DNA of 64,000 bases from Bacillus sp. 491mf. Lineage in GTDB: Bacteria; Bacillota; Bacilli; Bacillales; Bacillaceae_G. The notes beneath the pieces were generated by a model, which worked only from the letters and a program-made list of their open reading frames with translations, made no database searches and was not told where the DNA came from. This document shows positions 36,942 through 45,009 of this stretch, one piece after another. The stretch's first letter is position 1. Each line of letters begins with the position of its first letter. The position numbers were made by a program, and so were the translations under genes. The stretch is from assembly GCF_900112415.1 (NCBI RefSeq), contig NZ_FOLV01000010.1, forward strand, positions 1 to 64,000, written 5' to 3'.

Positions 36942-37499
36942 TTATATTCCCAATCCTAAATTTTCCCTTTTTGTGTCATATAGATCAAACCCTTCCATAT
37001 GCCAAAAGCTCTTTAACCCAATCGTCTGATATAGTTGAATTTCCTCTTTATAAATTGGGTACATACCCACTAAATGTATTGATCCATCACATGTTTTGAT
37101 TTCTGCATAATCTTTACTTAAGGTTGCCGGAGCGAAAACAAAAAATCCTACCATCTCAGATTCAGCTGAAATCTGTTTATCAAAAGTAAACAACGAACCG
37201 TAAGAAAAACTTTTCTCTCCCTTAAACTGTGATGCAAAATAGGCTGTCGCTAATCCCCAACTTTCATCTTGCGTTTCCAGCGTTAAAATGATTTCTGGTC
37301 TCCCATTCTTCCAATCTGGATGATGTCCTTCTGATAGCCTATACGTAATAGATGTCATCATGCCGGTTTCTGGTAAATCACGATAAAAGAAAACGTGGAT
37401 AGGTGCATCTCCATTTTCAAGATTCATTTCCCTAATAACATCCGCTTTTCCAAATAATTCTTCCAATCCGTCTATAAAAGCCTCAGCTCTATTCTTCAT
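36942..37499 (-). CDS. Suppressor-of-fused (SuFu) domain protein, immunity type
   Basis: A 185-residue protein. IHVFFYRDLPETGMMTSITY, HPDWKNGRPEIILTLETQDE, SLFTFDKQISAESEMVGFFV and the end YPIYKEEIQLYQTIGLKSFW match bacterial SuFu proteins, which are commonly immunity proteins of polymorphic toxin systems. Ribosome site GGAGGGGG upstream. First member, from the left, of the immunity array. No toxin tip is visible upstream. Confidence 0.85.
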   Translation of the reverse strand: MKNRAEAFIDGLEELFGKADVIREMNLENGDAPIHVFFYRDLPETGMMTSITYRLSEGHHPDWKNGRPEIILTLETQDESWGLATAYFASQFKGEKSFSYGSLFTFDKQISAESEMVGFFVFAPATLSKDYAEIKTCDGSIHLVGMYPIYKEEIQLYQTIGLKSFWHMEGFDLYDTKRENLGLGI

Positions 37500-37530
37500 A
37501 GCAACCTCCCCCTCCTATAAAATCACGTTT

Positions 37531-37690
37531 TTTAGTTTACTTATCTTTCAAAATCTTAAAACTCCATCTTTCGTACATTTCGGGGAATTGATCACACATA
37601 TCAATACTAGGACCAAAACTGTAAATTGCATATTCGCTATTGTCTAATTCTTTTGTTATTATAATTGATGGATATCTTCCCAATTCAATT
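37531..37690 (-). pseudogene. Truncated copy of the 106-residue immunity-like gene
   Basis: Reads LGRYPSIIITKELDNSEYAI then YSFGPSIDMCDQFPEMYERW and stops early (ILKDK*). It matches VGRYPLIAIIKENENKANVI YSFGPDIHSCERYPQLYRRW of the gene at 38367-38687, but half the gene is missing. Confidence 0.7.
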
Positions 37691-37736
37691 CACTCCTTAA
37701 TTAAGCAAACGCTTTATCTAAAGAGATTTTAAAATA

Positions 37737-37892
37737 TTTATCCCGCTATTCGTGGGCAGTAATACTCCCACCTCAAAATTCAGCGAAAGCATTGTCCAGC
37801 TCTAGCGGCTAGAATCTCCGGCCGTTTCCGCTTTTCTTAAGAAGTTAGGTGGGAGATAAACTGCCCGTAAAAGCCCGATTGGTTCACTTTAT
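37737..37892. repeat. bcr1-like repeat, 156 bp with internal insertion
   Basis: TTTAT at both ends (37737-37741, 37888-37892). Start TTTATCCCGCTATTCGTGGG, end GATTGGTTCACTTTAT. The middle carries an extra GC-rich stretch (about 37794-37839). The right edge supplies the first base of the next gene's stop codon region. Confidence 0.75.
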
Positions 37893-38383
37893 TATGCTTC
37901 ATATGCCATGCGATCAGGAAAGCCTTCATTCCTTTTCAGACATCGGACAATTCTAGTACATGCACAATCAAAATAATGTTGTCTCATTGTTTCTGAGTTC
38001 ACTGAAGCTTGTTCTAAATCATAAAACATTCTTTCCTTTTTATTAAAATACAGTTTTCCGACTTTATCGGGTGATTCAGAGGGATAATATTGATAAACAA
38101 CTATCTCTTCATCTTCAAGTTCTTTCGTCATTACTAAACATACCGCCATATATAAAGGCCTCCTTATATGTCTTTCATGTATTCCAGTATTTTTAGCTAT
38201 AGCTTTAATATCAGAAGTCGATTCTCTTATTTCTTCATACTTACTTACCGATATTCTCTCTATTACTATTAATACATCTGCGATACCACGGTCATTTAAT
38301 ATTTCTACTAAATATTCACTACTTGTATTCATCGCCAGTTCTTTTAGTAGCTTATGTTTATAAAGTTTATACGATAAACTCAA
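37892..38383 (-). CDS. Immunity-like protein, 163 residues
   Basis: Not assigned to a named family. The N-terminal part (SSEYLVEILNDRGIADVLIV) is helical. The C-terminal part (EDEEIVVYQYYPSESPDKVG KLYF, HYFDCACTRIVRCL) is duplicated in the 85-residue gene at 38897-39154. Start TTG or the later ATG at residue 18 (MNTSSEY). Overlaps the upstream gene by 17 bases in another frame, which suggests translational coupling or fusion after rearrangement. Confidence 0.6.
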   Translation of the reverse strand: MSLSYKLYKHKLLKELAMNTSSEYLVEILNDRGIADVLIVIERISVSKYEEIRESTSDIKAIAKNTGIHERHIRRPLYMAVCLVMTKELEDEEIVVYQYYPSESPDKVGKLYFNKKERMFYDLEQASVNSETMRQHYFDCACTRIVRCLKRNEGFPDRMAYEA

Positions 38384-38687
38384 GGTATTCTGGAAATTCT
38401 ATATTATTCATATTTTCCATGCCACCATTTTCTTTTACGTGAACATATACTTTATGAATACATTTATATAATAAGGAAATATGTTCCTTAGGCATATCAT
38501 TCGGTAAAACAAATGCTTCATCGGGGTTAGTTTCATTCTTTAAAACTTTAAAACTCCATCTCCTATAAAGTTGTGGATATCTCTCACAAGAATGAATATC
38601 TGGACCAAAACTGTAAATTACATTTGCTTTATTCTCATTCTCTTTGATTATTGCAATCAGTGGATATCTTCCCACTGTTCCAAACAC
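38367..38687 (-). CDS. Immunity-like protein, 106 residues
   Basis: Opens GRYPLIAIIKENENKANVIY and ends FPEYLEFIV. A truncated sister copy lies at 37531-37690 and a C-terminal scrap of another (VGAVQKYVRNVSNLDEFPEF) at about 38704-38850, so this family has multiplied and decayed locally. The start is GTG directly on GGAG and may be artificial; the true 5' end may be lost. Confidence 0.5.
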   Translation of the reverse strand: MFGTVGRYPLIAIIKENENKANVIYSFGPDIHSCERYPQLYRRWSFKVLKNETNPDEAFVLPNDMPKEHISLLYKCIHKVYVHVKENGGMENMNNIEFPEYLEFIV

Positions 38688-38703
38688 TCCTTAATTAAAA
38701 ATT

Positions 38704-38850
38704 TTATGACTGTGAAAATAGAAATTCAGGAAATTCATCTAAGTTTGATACGTTTCTAACATATTTTTGCACAGCACCAACAGCTTTAAGAAAATAGTAA
38801 TTTGCACCTTCACCTTTAGCTGCTTCTAATTCTATGGATTTTTTTCTAGT
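38704..38850 (-). pseudogene. C-terminal scrap of an immunity-like paralogue
   Basis: Frame reading KSIELEAAKGEGANYYFLKA then VGAVQKYVRNVSNLDEFPEF and stop. No start codon; its end resembles NNIEFPEYLEFIV of the following gene. Confidence 0.6.
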
Positions 38851-38896
38851 TTATTAAATTGAATTTTTCCAGCTTTTTATACACTCGTTTATTTGA

Positions 38897-39154
38897 CTAT
38901 ACTCCGTACGTCATTTCTTCTAAAAATCTCCCACCCTTTCTAAGGCATATTACTATTCTAGAACATGCACAATAAAAGTAATGTTCGCTTGTTGCAACTG
39001 ATTTTACTGGAACAGGATCTATTTCATGAAACATCTGCTCTTTTTTATGAAAGTACATTTTCCCAACTTTATCTGGATATTCTGACGGATAGAACTGATA
39101 AACAACTATTTCTTCATCTTCAAATTCTTTATTCATTGTGATATGAATTGCCAT
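38897..39154 (-). CDS. Immunity-like protein fragment, 85 residues
   Basis: MNKEFEDEEIVVYQFYPSEY PDKVGKMYF... HYFYCACSRIVICL closely parallels the C-terminal half of the 163-residue gene at 37892-38383. It has AAGGAGATAAACC before an ATG, so it may still be made, but the N-terminal half is absent. Confidence 0.5.
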   Translation of the reverse strand: MAIHITMNKEFEDEEIVVYQFYPSEYPDKVGKMYFHKKEQMFHEIDPVPVKSVATSEHYFYCACSRIVICLRKGGRFLEEMTYGV

Positions 39155-39207
39155 GGTTTATCTCCTTTATTTTTATCCTTTATCATGGAGTGTCGGTGGC
39201 TGGGCTA

Positions 39208-39325
39208 CTCGCATGTCGAACGTGGTCGAACGGTCTTTATATTGTGTCGAATCGCCGATATATTGAAAAAAGCGCCGATAAGTTGTGTCGAGTCGCCGAT
39301 ATATCGAAAAAAGCGCTGATAAATG
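39208..39325. repeat. Direct repeat, 40-bp unit twice
   Basis: GTGTCGA(A/G)TCGCCGATATAT and (T/C)GAAAAAAGCGC(C/T)GATAA repeat at about 39244-39281 and 39284-39321. Similar CGATATAT/TCGACAC motifs occur at 6967-7070. The rest of 39155-39618 shows no gene. Confidence 0.6.
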
Positions 39326-39618
39326 ATATATCAGGCATTTTTCAGGGACTACCCGATTTTATAGTTGTATCATGTGAAAATTAAACACGGAAATGATGTA
39401 TTTACCTTCGAAATCTATCGTGCATAGGCCGTGTTCTATGTTGATCGACAGACAACGGACGATAGCTGGTACCGAAGAGAGGCTAGCCATGTTGGTTTAC
39501 TAAGGCGATAAGAAGTGTTATCTGAATATCGTAGGGCATACGCAATGGTTGTTGCTGGACGGTATCAGTATGTATTCGCAACAAGAAGGAAGAGACATCA
39601 GCGCTTCTATCCCTTCAT

Positions 39619-40101
39619 TTAAAGAAGAGTTACTTTTAATGCTTCTTCAAGCATTGTATTACAATCATCATATGTTTCCATCACTGTACCAGATGGTTTG
39701 TCAAGTTCTAGATACGTACCATCAGATAAGTTTTTACAAAACCATGCTATATTTGAATCTCCAAGGAAAAGATACTCTTTTTGAAATTCATTTTCATACC
39801 AAATCTCATTTGTTTCTATAAGTCCGCAAATTTGTTCATCTCTTTCTGTTTCTAGTAAAGAAGGATCAACTCCGTAAAGTACCAGTCCATCAAAATCTAA
39901 ACCATTTACAGTTTTAAGAAACTCTTCGTATTCACTCGGTAAATCAACATTAAAATTCTCTTTCACACGTTCTCTCAACCTCTGAACTTCAGTATCTGTT
40001 GCAGGTGTATTCAGTTTACCATTGAAGCTTTTCTCTATTTTTTCGATTTCTAAAACCATATTTTTCCACAAATCAAGACCTTCTTTCTCAAAAACTGCCA
40101 A
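39619..40101 (-). CDS. SUKH (SMI1/KNR4) family immunity protein
   Basis: About 160 residues. EIEKIEKSFNGKLNTPATDT, then VDLPSEYEEFLKTVNGLDFD (the SUKH signature around LPxxYxxFL...NG) and IAWFCKNLSDGTYLELDKPS identify the superfamily, which neutralises many nuclease toxins. The 5' end is unclear: the TTG at 40101 has no ribosome site, whereas a TTG near 40068 follows AAAGAAGG. The gene's upstream part may be recombined. No toxin tip remains. Confidence 0.8.
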   Translation of the reverse strand: MAVFEKEGLDLWKNMVLEIEKIEKSFNGKLNTPATDTEVQRLRERVKENFNVDLPSEYEEFLKTVNGLDFDGLVLYGVDPSLLETERDEQICGLIETNEIWYENEFQKEYLFLGDSNIAWFCKNLSDGTYLELDKPSGTVMETYDDCNTMLEEALKVTLL

Positions 40102-40144
40102 ATATTTATAAGATAATGATAAAACTTGAATAATGAAATTTCAT

Positions 40145-40265
40145 CTCGCCTAATTCTCGTACCTGTTATACTATCTTAGTATTAAAACAAAACTCCATGA
40201 TGGTACAAGCGTCATGAATTATGAATTTCATGGAACCATCGTTCTTGTTACCCCATACATAAATC
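40145..40265. repeat. Diverged intergenic repeat, copy 1
   Basis: CGCCTAATTCTCG ... AGTATTAAAACAAAACTCCATGATG resembles 50705-50820 (TGCCTAATTCTCA ... AGTATTAAAATAAAACTCTATGATG). No gene is seen in 40102-40415. Confidence 0.45.
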
Positions 40266-40415
40266 CTTTATTTATTTTTTGTTAACTTGCCTTATGTACC
40301 TATGTCTTCCTTCATCTAGTACCACAGGTTTTGTCATTCTCGTATCCAAATATAAATTAAATAGTAAGATAGTCGTTTTATATCTTTATCACTGCAGCCA
40401 ATAACAATTATATTT

Positions 40416-40772
40416 TCACCATGTAAATGTAATTTGTTTCAAATGAAATTCAATATATTCAATAACTTTTTTATAGTTATCAGATGTAAATTCGTGAATA
40501 GGGTTTTCCCAGTCCATGTTTTTTATAATCCAAACTAGGTAATTACCATCAGGGGAAATATCAAGATTCCACCCGAGATCCAATGTGATCGATGATTTCT
40601 CATGATAAAGCTGCAACAAACTCTCAGTAAACATAAACCAGCAATCGTCATCAGGTTCCAAATTTCGTGGATCTATTTCAAAAAAATTGTTATAGTTCAC
40701 TTTCCATCCTTCTGTTATTCTCAAGGGATGAATATTTACTTCAGGAACCTCTAACTTAACATATTTTCTCAT
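40416..40772 (-). CDS. Immunity-like protein, 118 residues
   Basis: Not assigned. Contains PLRITEGWKVNYNNFFEIDP, ITLDLGWNLDISPDGNYLVW and an acidic composition typical of immunity proteins. AAAGAGG precedes two ATGs; the second (40772) is used here. It directly follows a decayed toxin tip. Confidence 0.65.
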   Translation of the reverse strand: MRKYVKLEVPEVNIHPLRITEGWKVNYNNFFEIDPRNLEPDDDCWFMFTESLLQLYHEKSSITLDLGWNLDISPDGNYLVWIIKNMDWENPIHEFTSDNYKKVIEYIEFHLKQITFTW

Positions 40773-40795
40773 AATCATAACCTCTTTAGTGATTT

Positions 40796-40930
40796 CTAGT
40801 TATGTAATCTATCTCCAGCAATTAGATTTCCATGATATATATTTCCACTTATAAGTCCTCTTCTACTTCAACTAGTTGAGTTACCAGTATCATAAATGAT
40901 ACTTTTATCAAAATGGGCTCCAATCCATAG
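40796..40930 (-). pseudogene. Toxin C-terminal tip remnant
   Basis: Frame reads GAHFDKSIIYDTGNSTS, an in-frame TGA (40868-40870), then SRRGLISGNIYHGNLIAGDR and stop TAG 40796-40798. No start codon. It lies immediately before the immunity-like gene at 40772. Confidence 0.6.
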
Positions 40931-40949
40931 AAAACCGATGTAAAAACAA

Positions 40950-41378
40950 TCAATTCTCTTTATAAAATTTTAAATATTTCCCATCATCCTTTGAGCTAAA
41001 ACATTTACCTCTTGACTTCGTAACGGCAATTTCAATATACTTTTTCGCTTTAGAAAATTCTCCAAGTTCATAAGCCACTCTCCCCGCCCACATTTCCCTT
41101 TCTCCAAAATCTCCTCTTTCAGGGTCAGCTGTAAATATTCTATCTACCCAGTGCCTAAGTCTATCATAATCACCTATTTGAATTGAGATTTCTAAAATCC
41201 CCCATACAATTAAAAAACTCTCATCATAAATATTTTTATCTTCAGGAATCTCCTCCCATGCTTCTTCTAAAAGCAAAATGCTCTTCTCGAAATTGTTTTT
41301 ATCCCATTCATCATTAGATCGATCCATTAATTTTTCAATATAGGCTCCTTGTTCCCCAGGTACATAAGCCAACTTCAT
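40950..41378 (-). CDS. TPR-like protein, immunity type (second)
   Basis: About 142 residues with helical repeats (KNNFEKSILLLEEAWEEIPE, IVWGILEISIQIGDYDRLRH, MWAGRVAYELGEFSKAKKYI). It is paired with the TPR-like gene just upstream, with the gap only a few bases; both end in KYLK/KYLDVIK-type tails. TPR-like immunity pairs occur in Bacillus toxin loci. Start ATG after TAGGAG. Confidence 0.7.
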   Translation of the reverse strand: MKLAYVPGEQGAYIEKLMDRSNDEWDKNNFEKSILLLEEAWEEIPEDKNIYDESFLIVWGILEISIQIGDYDRLRHWVDRIFTADPERGDFGEREMWAGRVAYELGEFSKAKKYIEIAVTKSRGKCFSSKDDGKYLKFYKEN

Positions 41379-41383
41379 CACTC

Positions 41384-41800
41384 CTAAATTTCGTTTTTAA
41401 TTACATCTAAATATTTATCATCTTCATCATAAAAAATCCCATATCCTTCAAGCATATAAGCCCTTAGTAAATATTCTTTTGCTTTATCCTTTTCACCTAA
41501 CTCAGTGAAACTTTCGCCAAGTCTCAAGAGTATAAACGGATTTGTTATACCTTCTGGGCAATTCAATGCTTCATAAAAATACTCCACCGCCTGTGTATAA
41601 TCTACTTTTAAATAGCAAGTATCACCTAAAGCAGTATAAATCCAAGTACTTGTATCCCAATCAGTTTTAGGTTCAGGAACCAAGAACAATGCATCTAGAT
41701 ACCTAGCAATTGCCTGATCAAACAAGTTTTGTTCTACTAAGGTATCTCCTTCCGAACATAGTAGTTGTATTTTTTCATAAGCTTCATTTGAAAGTTCCAT
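41384..41800 (-). CDS. TPR-like protein, immunity type (first)
   Basis: About 138 residues from the ATG at 41800 (AAAGGAGG upstream). Repeats: LVEQNLFDQAIARYLDALFL, TALGDTCYLKVDYTQAVEYF, LRLGESFTELGEKDKAKEYL. The frame is open for another 38 codons upstream (NYYLEHKNINRSEDGKRTEI YLPPEWVEKRR), which looks like a toxin tip that has lost its stop and now runs into the immunity frame. Confidence 0.75.
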   Translation of the reverse strand: MELSNEAYEKIQLLCSEGDTLVEQNLFDQAIARYLDALFLVPEPKTDWDTSTWIYTALGDTCYLKVDYTQAVEYFYEALNCPEGITNPFILLRLGESFTELGEKDKAKEYLLRAYMLEGYGIFYDEDDKYLDVIKNEI

Positions 41801-41930
41801 AATTATCCTCCTTTTTTCAACCCATTCTGGCGGTAAATAGATTTCAGTCCTTTTACCATCTTCCGAGCGATTAATATTTTTGTGCTCTAGGTAATAATTA
41901 TCAGGTTCACACAAAAATCCCCTTACGAAT
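41801..41930 (-). pseudogene. Toxin tip remnant in frame with TPR immunity gene
   Basis: ELKQVFVRGFLCEPDNYYLE then HKNINRSEDGKRTEIYLPPE WVEKRR runs without a stop into the TPR gene. There is no start with a ribosome site other than a TTG at 41914. Confidence 0.45.
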
Positions 41931-41937
41931 ACTTGTT

Positions 41938-42243
41938 TTAATTCATGAAATCTTTAGCCGTCTCTACAAAAGATGCAAGATTTAGATTAGGAAATTTTTT
42001 TTCTAGTTTTTCAAGTTCATTAATGTAATCTTGACTTTGCAAATTATAAGCTATATCTTCAAACACTTCACTTACATAAAGAACCTGCTCTTCATCTAAT
42101 TCTTTAAGAACTTCGATTGTTTTTTGAGTATCTTCACTCAATAAGTTTGTGAGCTTATTCCAACAATGCTCTATTCTAAAGCAATCTTCTGGATCTATTG
42201 ACACCCTTTCACTAATTACTTCTTTCACACAATCAATTAACAC
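41938..42243 (-). CDS. Immunity-like helical protein, 101 residues
   Basis: Small acidic helical protein (RIEHCWNKLTNLLSEDTQKT, VLYVSEVFEDIAYNLQSQDY). Not assigned to a named family. GTG start after GGTGAG. It follows a toxin tip by 19 bases and precedes the TPR pair. Confidence 0.6.
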   Translation of the reverse strand: MLIDCVKEVISERVSIDPEDCFRIEHCWNKLTNLLSEDTQKTIEVLKELDEEQVLYVSEVFEDIAYNLQSQDYINELEKLEKKFPNLNLASFVETAKDFMN

Positions 42244-42262
42244 TTTCTCACCGCCTATTAAG

Positions 42263-42390
42263 TTATGGTTGTGCAGTATCTGAAAAAATCGTTACAGGTT
42301 TTATTTCGTCAACCCTAACAACCTTGTATTCTCTCCAAACCGGTACTCCATCAGGTGTTTTTACATTTCCAGGTAAATCCCCTGCATTTT
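42263..42390 (-). pseudogene. Toxin C-terminal tip remnant
   Basis: NAGDLPGNVKTPDGVPVWRE then YKVVRVDEIKPVTIFSDTAQ P and stop TAA 42263-42265. No start codon. The upstream junction is with an IS3-type transposase tail on the other strand. Confidence 0.65.
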
Positions 42391-42399
42391 TATATCATC

Positions 42400-42510
42400 T
42401 CTTATCCGAGATTCGGGTAACCATGATTGATTGGTACAATACCGGGACCATCCCCAAAAAGTTTCCTAGTGAAATAACCGGTCTAACTTTATGGGATCAC
42501 TTTATTCCTG
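42400..42510 (+). mobile_element. IS3-family end remnant, copy 1
   Basis: YNTGTIPKKFPSEITGLTLW DHF in + frame, with TAACTTTATGGGATCA at the edge, parallels the clearer copy at 60080-60212. Confidence 0.55.
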
Positions 42511-42610
42511 ATTCGGTTTATCTTTATTTTAAGTTCTTTTCAATAGTTTCGAACTGTAATCATTATAATTTACCTTTTTGCTTTTAAATATAGCATTTGA
42601 ATTTTACACA

Positions 42611-42982
42611 TTATAGAAATTCTATATTTATTCTATCAACTATTAACTTAATATATTTCCCATATAGGTATTCATAATCCTCTAAAATCTCATCTTCAAT
42701 TCGTATTCCTATATCAAACATCCCATCTGAAGTAAGTAAGCCTTTAAACTCATATTTAAAGCCTTCACCTAGCTTTGTAATTTGCTTTTCTTGACTATCT
42801 TGTATATCAATTGCAAAATCATCTAGAAACCAAAGACTTAATTCCACAGGGTAGATTCCCCCGATTTTTATCTCATATGGAAAAATATTTGCAAAGCCGG
42901 TTAATTCAATATCTTTAATTTTCACTACAATTTCTTCCTCAATACATGAGTCTATCTCCTTAACTAACGCCTCATATCTCAC
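42611..42982 (-). CDS. Immunity-like protein, 123 residues
   Basis: Very acidic protein of beta character (IEEEIVVKIKDIELTGFANI, GIYPVELSLWFLDDFAIDIQ, EDYEYLYGKYIKLIVDRINI). Family not recognised. GTG start with AAAGGGGG upstream. A toxin tip remnant ends 17 bases before it. Confidence 0.6.
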   Translation of the reverse strand: MRYEALVKEIDSCIEEEIVVKIKDIELTGFANIFPYEIKIGGIYPVELSLWFLDDFAIDIQDSQEKQITKLGEGFKYEFKGLLTSDGMFDIGIRIEDEILEDYEYLYGKYIKLIVDRINIEFL

Positions 42983-42999
42983 TATAAATCCCCCTTTCC

Positions 43000-43050
43000 T
43001 TATTCTACAGGATTCATTTCTTGTACAGTTTTATCATGTAACATCTTCCA
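43000..43050 (-). pseudogene. Toxin C-terminal tip scrap
   Basis: SFWKMLHDKTVQEMNPVE followed by stop TAA (43000-43002); no start, directly before the immunity gene. Confidence 0.5.
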
Positions 43051-43248
43051 AAAACTCTTGCCTCTTTACTATCACTTTTGATACATATTTATTGTTGTAA
43101 AAATACGTTTTTTTATTGTAGTTATCAAACTTACTACCGAACTGAAATTATGCATCTAATTCTTGTATTTAAACATAATTCAATCCGTAATATTTACAGT
43201 ATTTTGATTATTACGGTTATTTTATAGCGTTTATACGGTAAGATAAAT

Positions 43249-43608
43249 TCATTTTATCGTTAGCCTAGTAATGTTTCCACGATAGTTAATTTCATTTTTT
43301 TCAACCTCAACGATAAGCTCCCCTAATATAATTTTTTCTAAATGCCACCACCAGTATTCAATTGGAACGTTACTATTTCCCCATATTTTTAATGGTTTGA
43401 AATATTCATAAAACTCTTTTGCCCGACTAATTAATACCGTATCATAGTATGCTAACCTTTTTTTATCTTCACTATCTAATAATTCATATTGTTTCGCTAA
43501 AAATTCTCTAGTTCTAAATGTATAAGCAATTTCAAATGGACTAACATCTAATTCGTCTTCCACATCTATACCATAATTCTTTATTAGTTTTTTTAGTTCT
43601 TCACTCAT
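43249..43608 (-). CDS. Immunity-like protein, about 120 residues
   Basis: Helical protein with a Trp-rich centre (KIWGNSNVPIEYWWWHLEKI) and an acidic start (KLIKNYGIDVEDELDVSPFE). Not assigned. Two adjacent Met codons; AAGGAG lies upstream. A toxin tip ends about 20 bases earlier. Confidence 0.6.
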   Translation of the reverse strand: MSEELKKLIKNYGIDVEDELDVSPFEIAYTFRTREFLAKQYELLDSEDKKRLAYYDTVLISRAKEFYEYFKPLKIWGNSNVPIEYWWWHLEKIILGELIVEVEKNEINYRGNITRLTIK

Positions 43609-43632
43609 CATTATCTAACTCCTTATTTTATT

Positions 43633-43702
43633 CTAATAGCCTGAGTCCCCTCCGCCAAGACGCCCAAATTTACTCCTTACTCTGTCGGTACAAGTTGCAC
43701 TG
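43633..43702 (-). pseudogene. Toxin C-terminal tip scrap
   Basis: SATCTDRVRSKFGRLGGGDS GY and stop TAG 43633-43635, without a start. Confidence 0.55.
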
Positions 43703-43952
43703 TCTTTACAGCATTCAATTCATACCAATTTAAATGGTCTTCACGTCAACACTTTCCTTAAAGCTCATACAATATCGTTGATTATACGGCTTTAATTTGA
43801 GTAAACACTCCTAACTTCAAAATTCAAAGAAAAAAAGAGAACTAGATGATAAAGAATACCTAAAAAATTCATTTCGTTTTATTACTTTGCGATTTATGTC
43901 AGTAATCCTGTGACTAGACCTAGAGAATATGTGCATGCTGAGCGCACACAAA

Positions 43953-43981
43953 AGGCTCAAAAACTATAAGCTTTTGAGCCT
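43953..43981. terminator. Terminator of the PadR gene
   Basis: AGGCTCAAAA ... TTTTGAGCCT hairpin shortly after the PadR stop. From 43703 to 43952 nothing else is seen. Confidence 0.6.
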
Positions 43982-44019
43982 AAACTTGCTAGTTGTAAGA
44001 ATAACATCTTTACAATTTT

Positions 44020-44571
44020 TTACTCTTCTGCTTCTAATGATTCTAACACGCCAATTGCCCATTCACACCATTCAATGTACATTTTTGCATACCTTATCCC
44101 GTATTCGACCGCAACATATTCTCCTATTTTTTGCTTTTGAACGGAGGTTTGATTAGGGAATTGATGGTCTTTCCACTTTTGCGTTTCCCGAATCACATGC
44201 ATTTCTTTCTCAATCACTTTCTGCAATAAAGAAATGGCTTCTTTCACTGAAATAATATGGAAACTCGAAGCTTTTAATAAAAACTCATCTTTTATACGCG
44301 GAGGGTTCGTTTTTTCATGAATGATCCATTCAATCAGAGCTTTTTTTCCCTCTTTCGTTAACGAGTATATTTTTTTATTTGGACTTCCTTCTTGATAAAT
44401 ATATTCAAACGTAACAAAACCATCATTTTCCATTTTTGATAATTCTTTATATACTTGCGAATGACCTGAATTCCAAAAATAAATGAGCTGCTCTTGAAAA
44501 GTATGATGTAGGTCATAACCAGTTTGTTCTTTTTTTGAAAGTAGCCTTAGTAATGCATATCGAATAGACAT
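44020..44571 (-). CDS. PadR-family transcriptional regulator
   Basis: About 183 residues. The start MSIRYALLRLLSKKEQTGYD LHHTF is the family's signature, so I start at 44571 (TTAGGA upstream) rather than 16 codons earlier. The winged helix has VYKELSKMENDGFVTFEYIY and NKKIYSLTKEGKKALIEWI. The C-terminal dimerisation helices fill the rest. A perfect ACATATGACT/AGTCATATGT operator lies 77-100 bases upstream. The MFS gene beyond it is dead. Confidence 0.9.
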   Translation of the reverse strand: MSIRYALLRLLSKKEQTGYDLHHTFQEQLIYFWNSGHSQVYKELSKMENDGFVTFEYIYQEGSPNKKIYSLTKEGKKALIEWIIHEKTNPPRIKDEFLLKASSFHIISVKEAISLLQKVIEKEMHVIRETQKWKDHQFPNQTSVQKQKIGEYVAVEYGIRYAKMYIEWCEWAIGVLESLEAEE

Positions 44572-44663
44572 TCTTAAAAATCCTAACTTCGCTTTTAAAT
44601 TATGCATAATTTGTTTCAATTTTATTATATCGCTTGTAAGATTTTAATAAACCGTTAGTATAA

Positions 44664-44687
44664 ACATATGACTTTTTAGTCATATGT
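44664..44687. promoter_or_regulatory. PadR operator palindrome
   Basis: ACATATGACT-TTTT-AGTCATATGT, 10-bp perfect arms, of the ATGT/ACAT type bound by PadR proteins. It sits between the regulator and the MFS remnant. Confidence 0.7.
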
Positions 44688-45009
44688 TCTTTTTATAATA
44701 AAAGTAAAGGGGGATATGATAAAGATGGTATAATCCCGCTAATGATTGTTTAATTTTTTATCTTTTTAGGTTGCAGCATCATTATTCCTATTCTCCCATA
44801 GGTAATTGTAAATTTAGATGTAAATTCATGTAATTTAGAATTACGGTTATCTTGTTACTCGATTCCCTCTTTCCTAACAGCTCAGTTTTGGAGAATAATT
44901 TCTGATCGAATAAGTCGGTGTCCTACGCCTTTTATCGTTATATTATATTATTAGATTTATCTTAACAAGCATCTTTATTGATAGTGGGATTGTACATATC
45001 AAGAATTTA

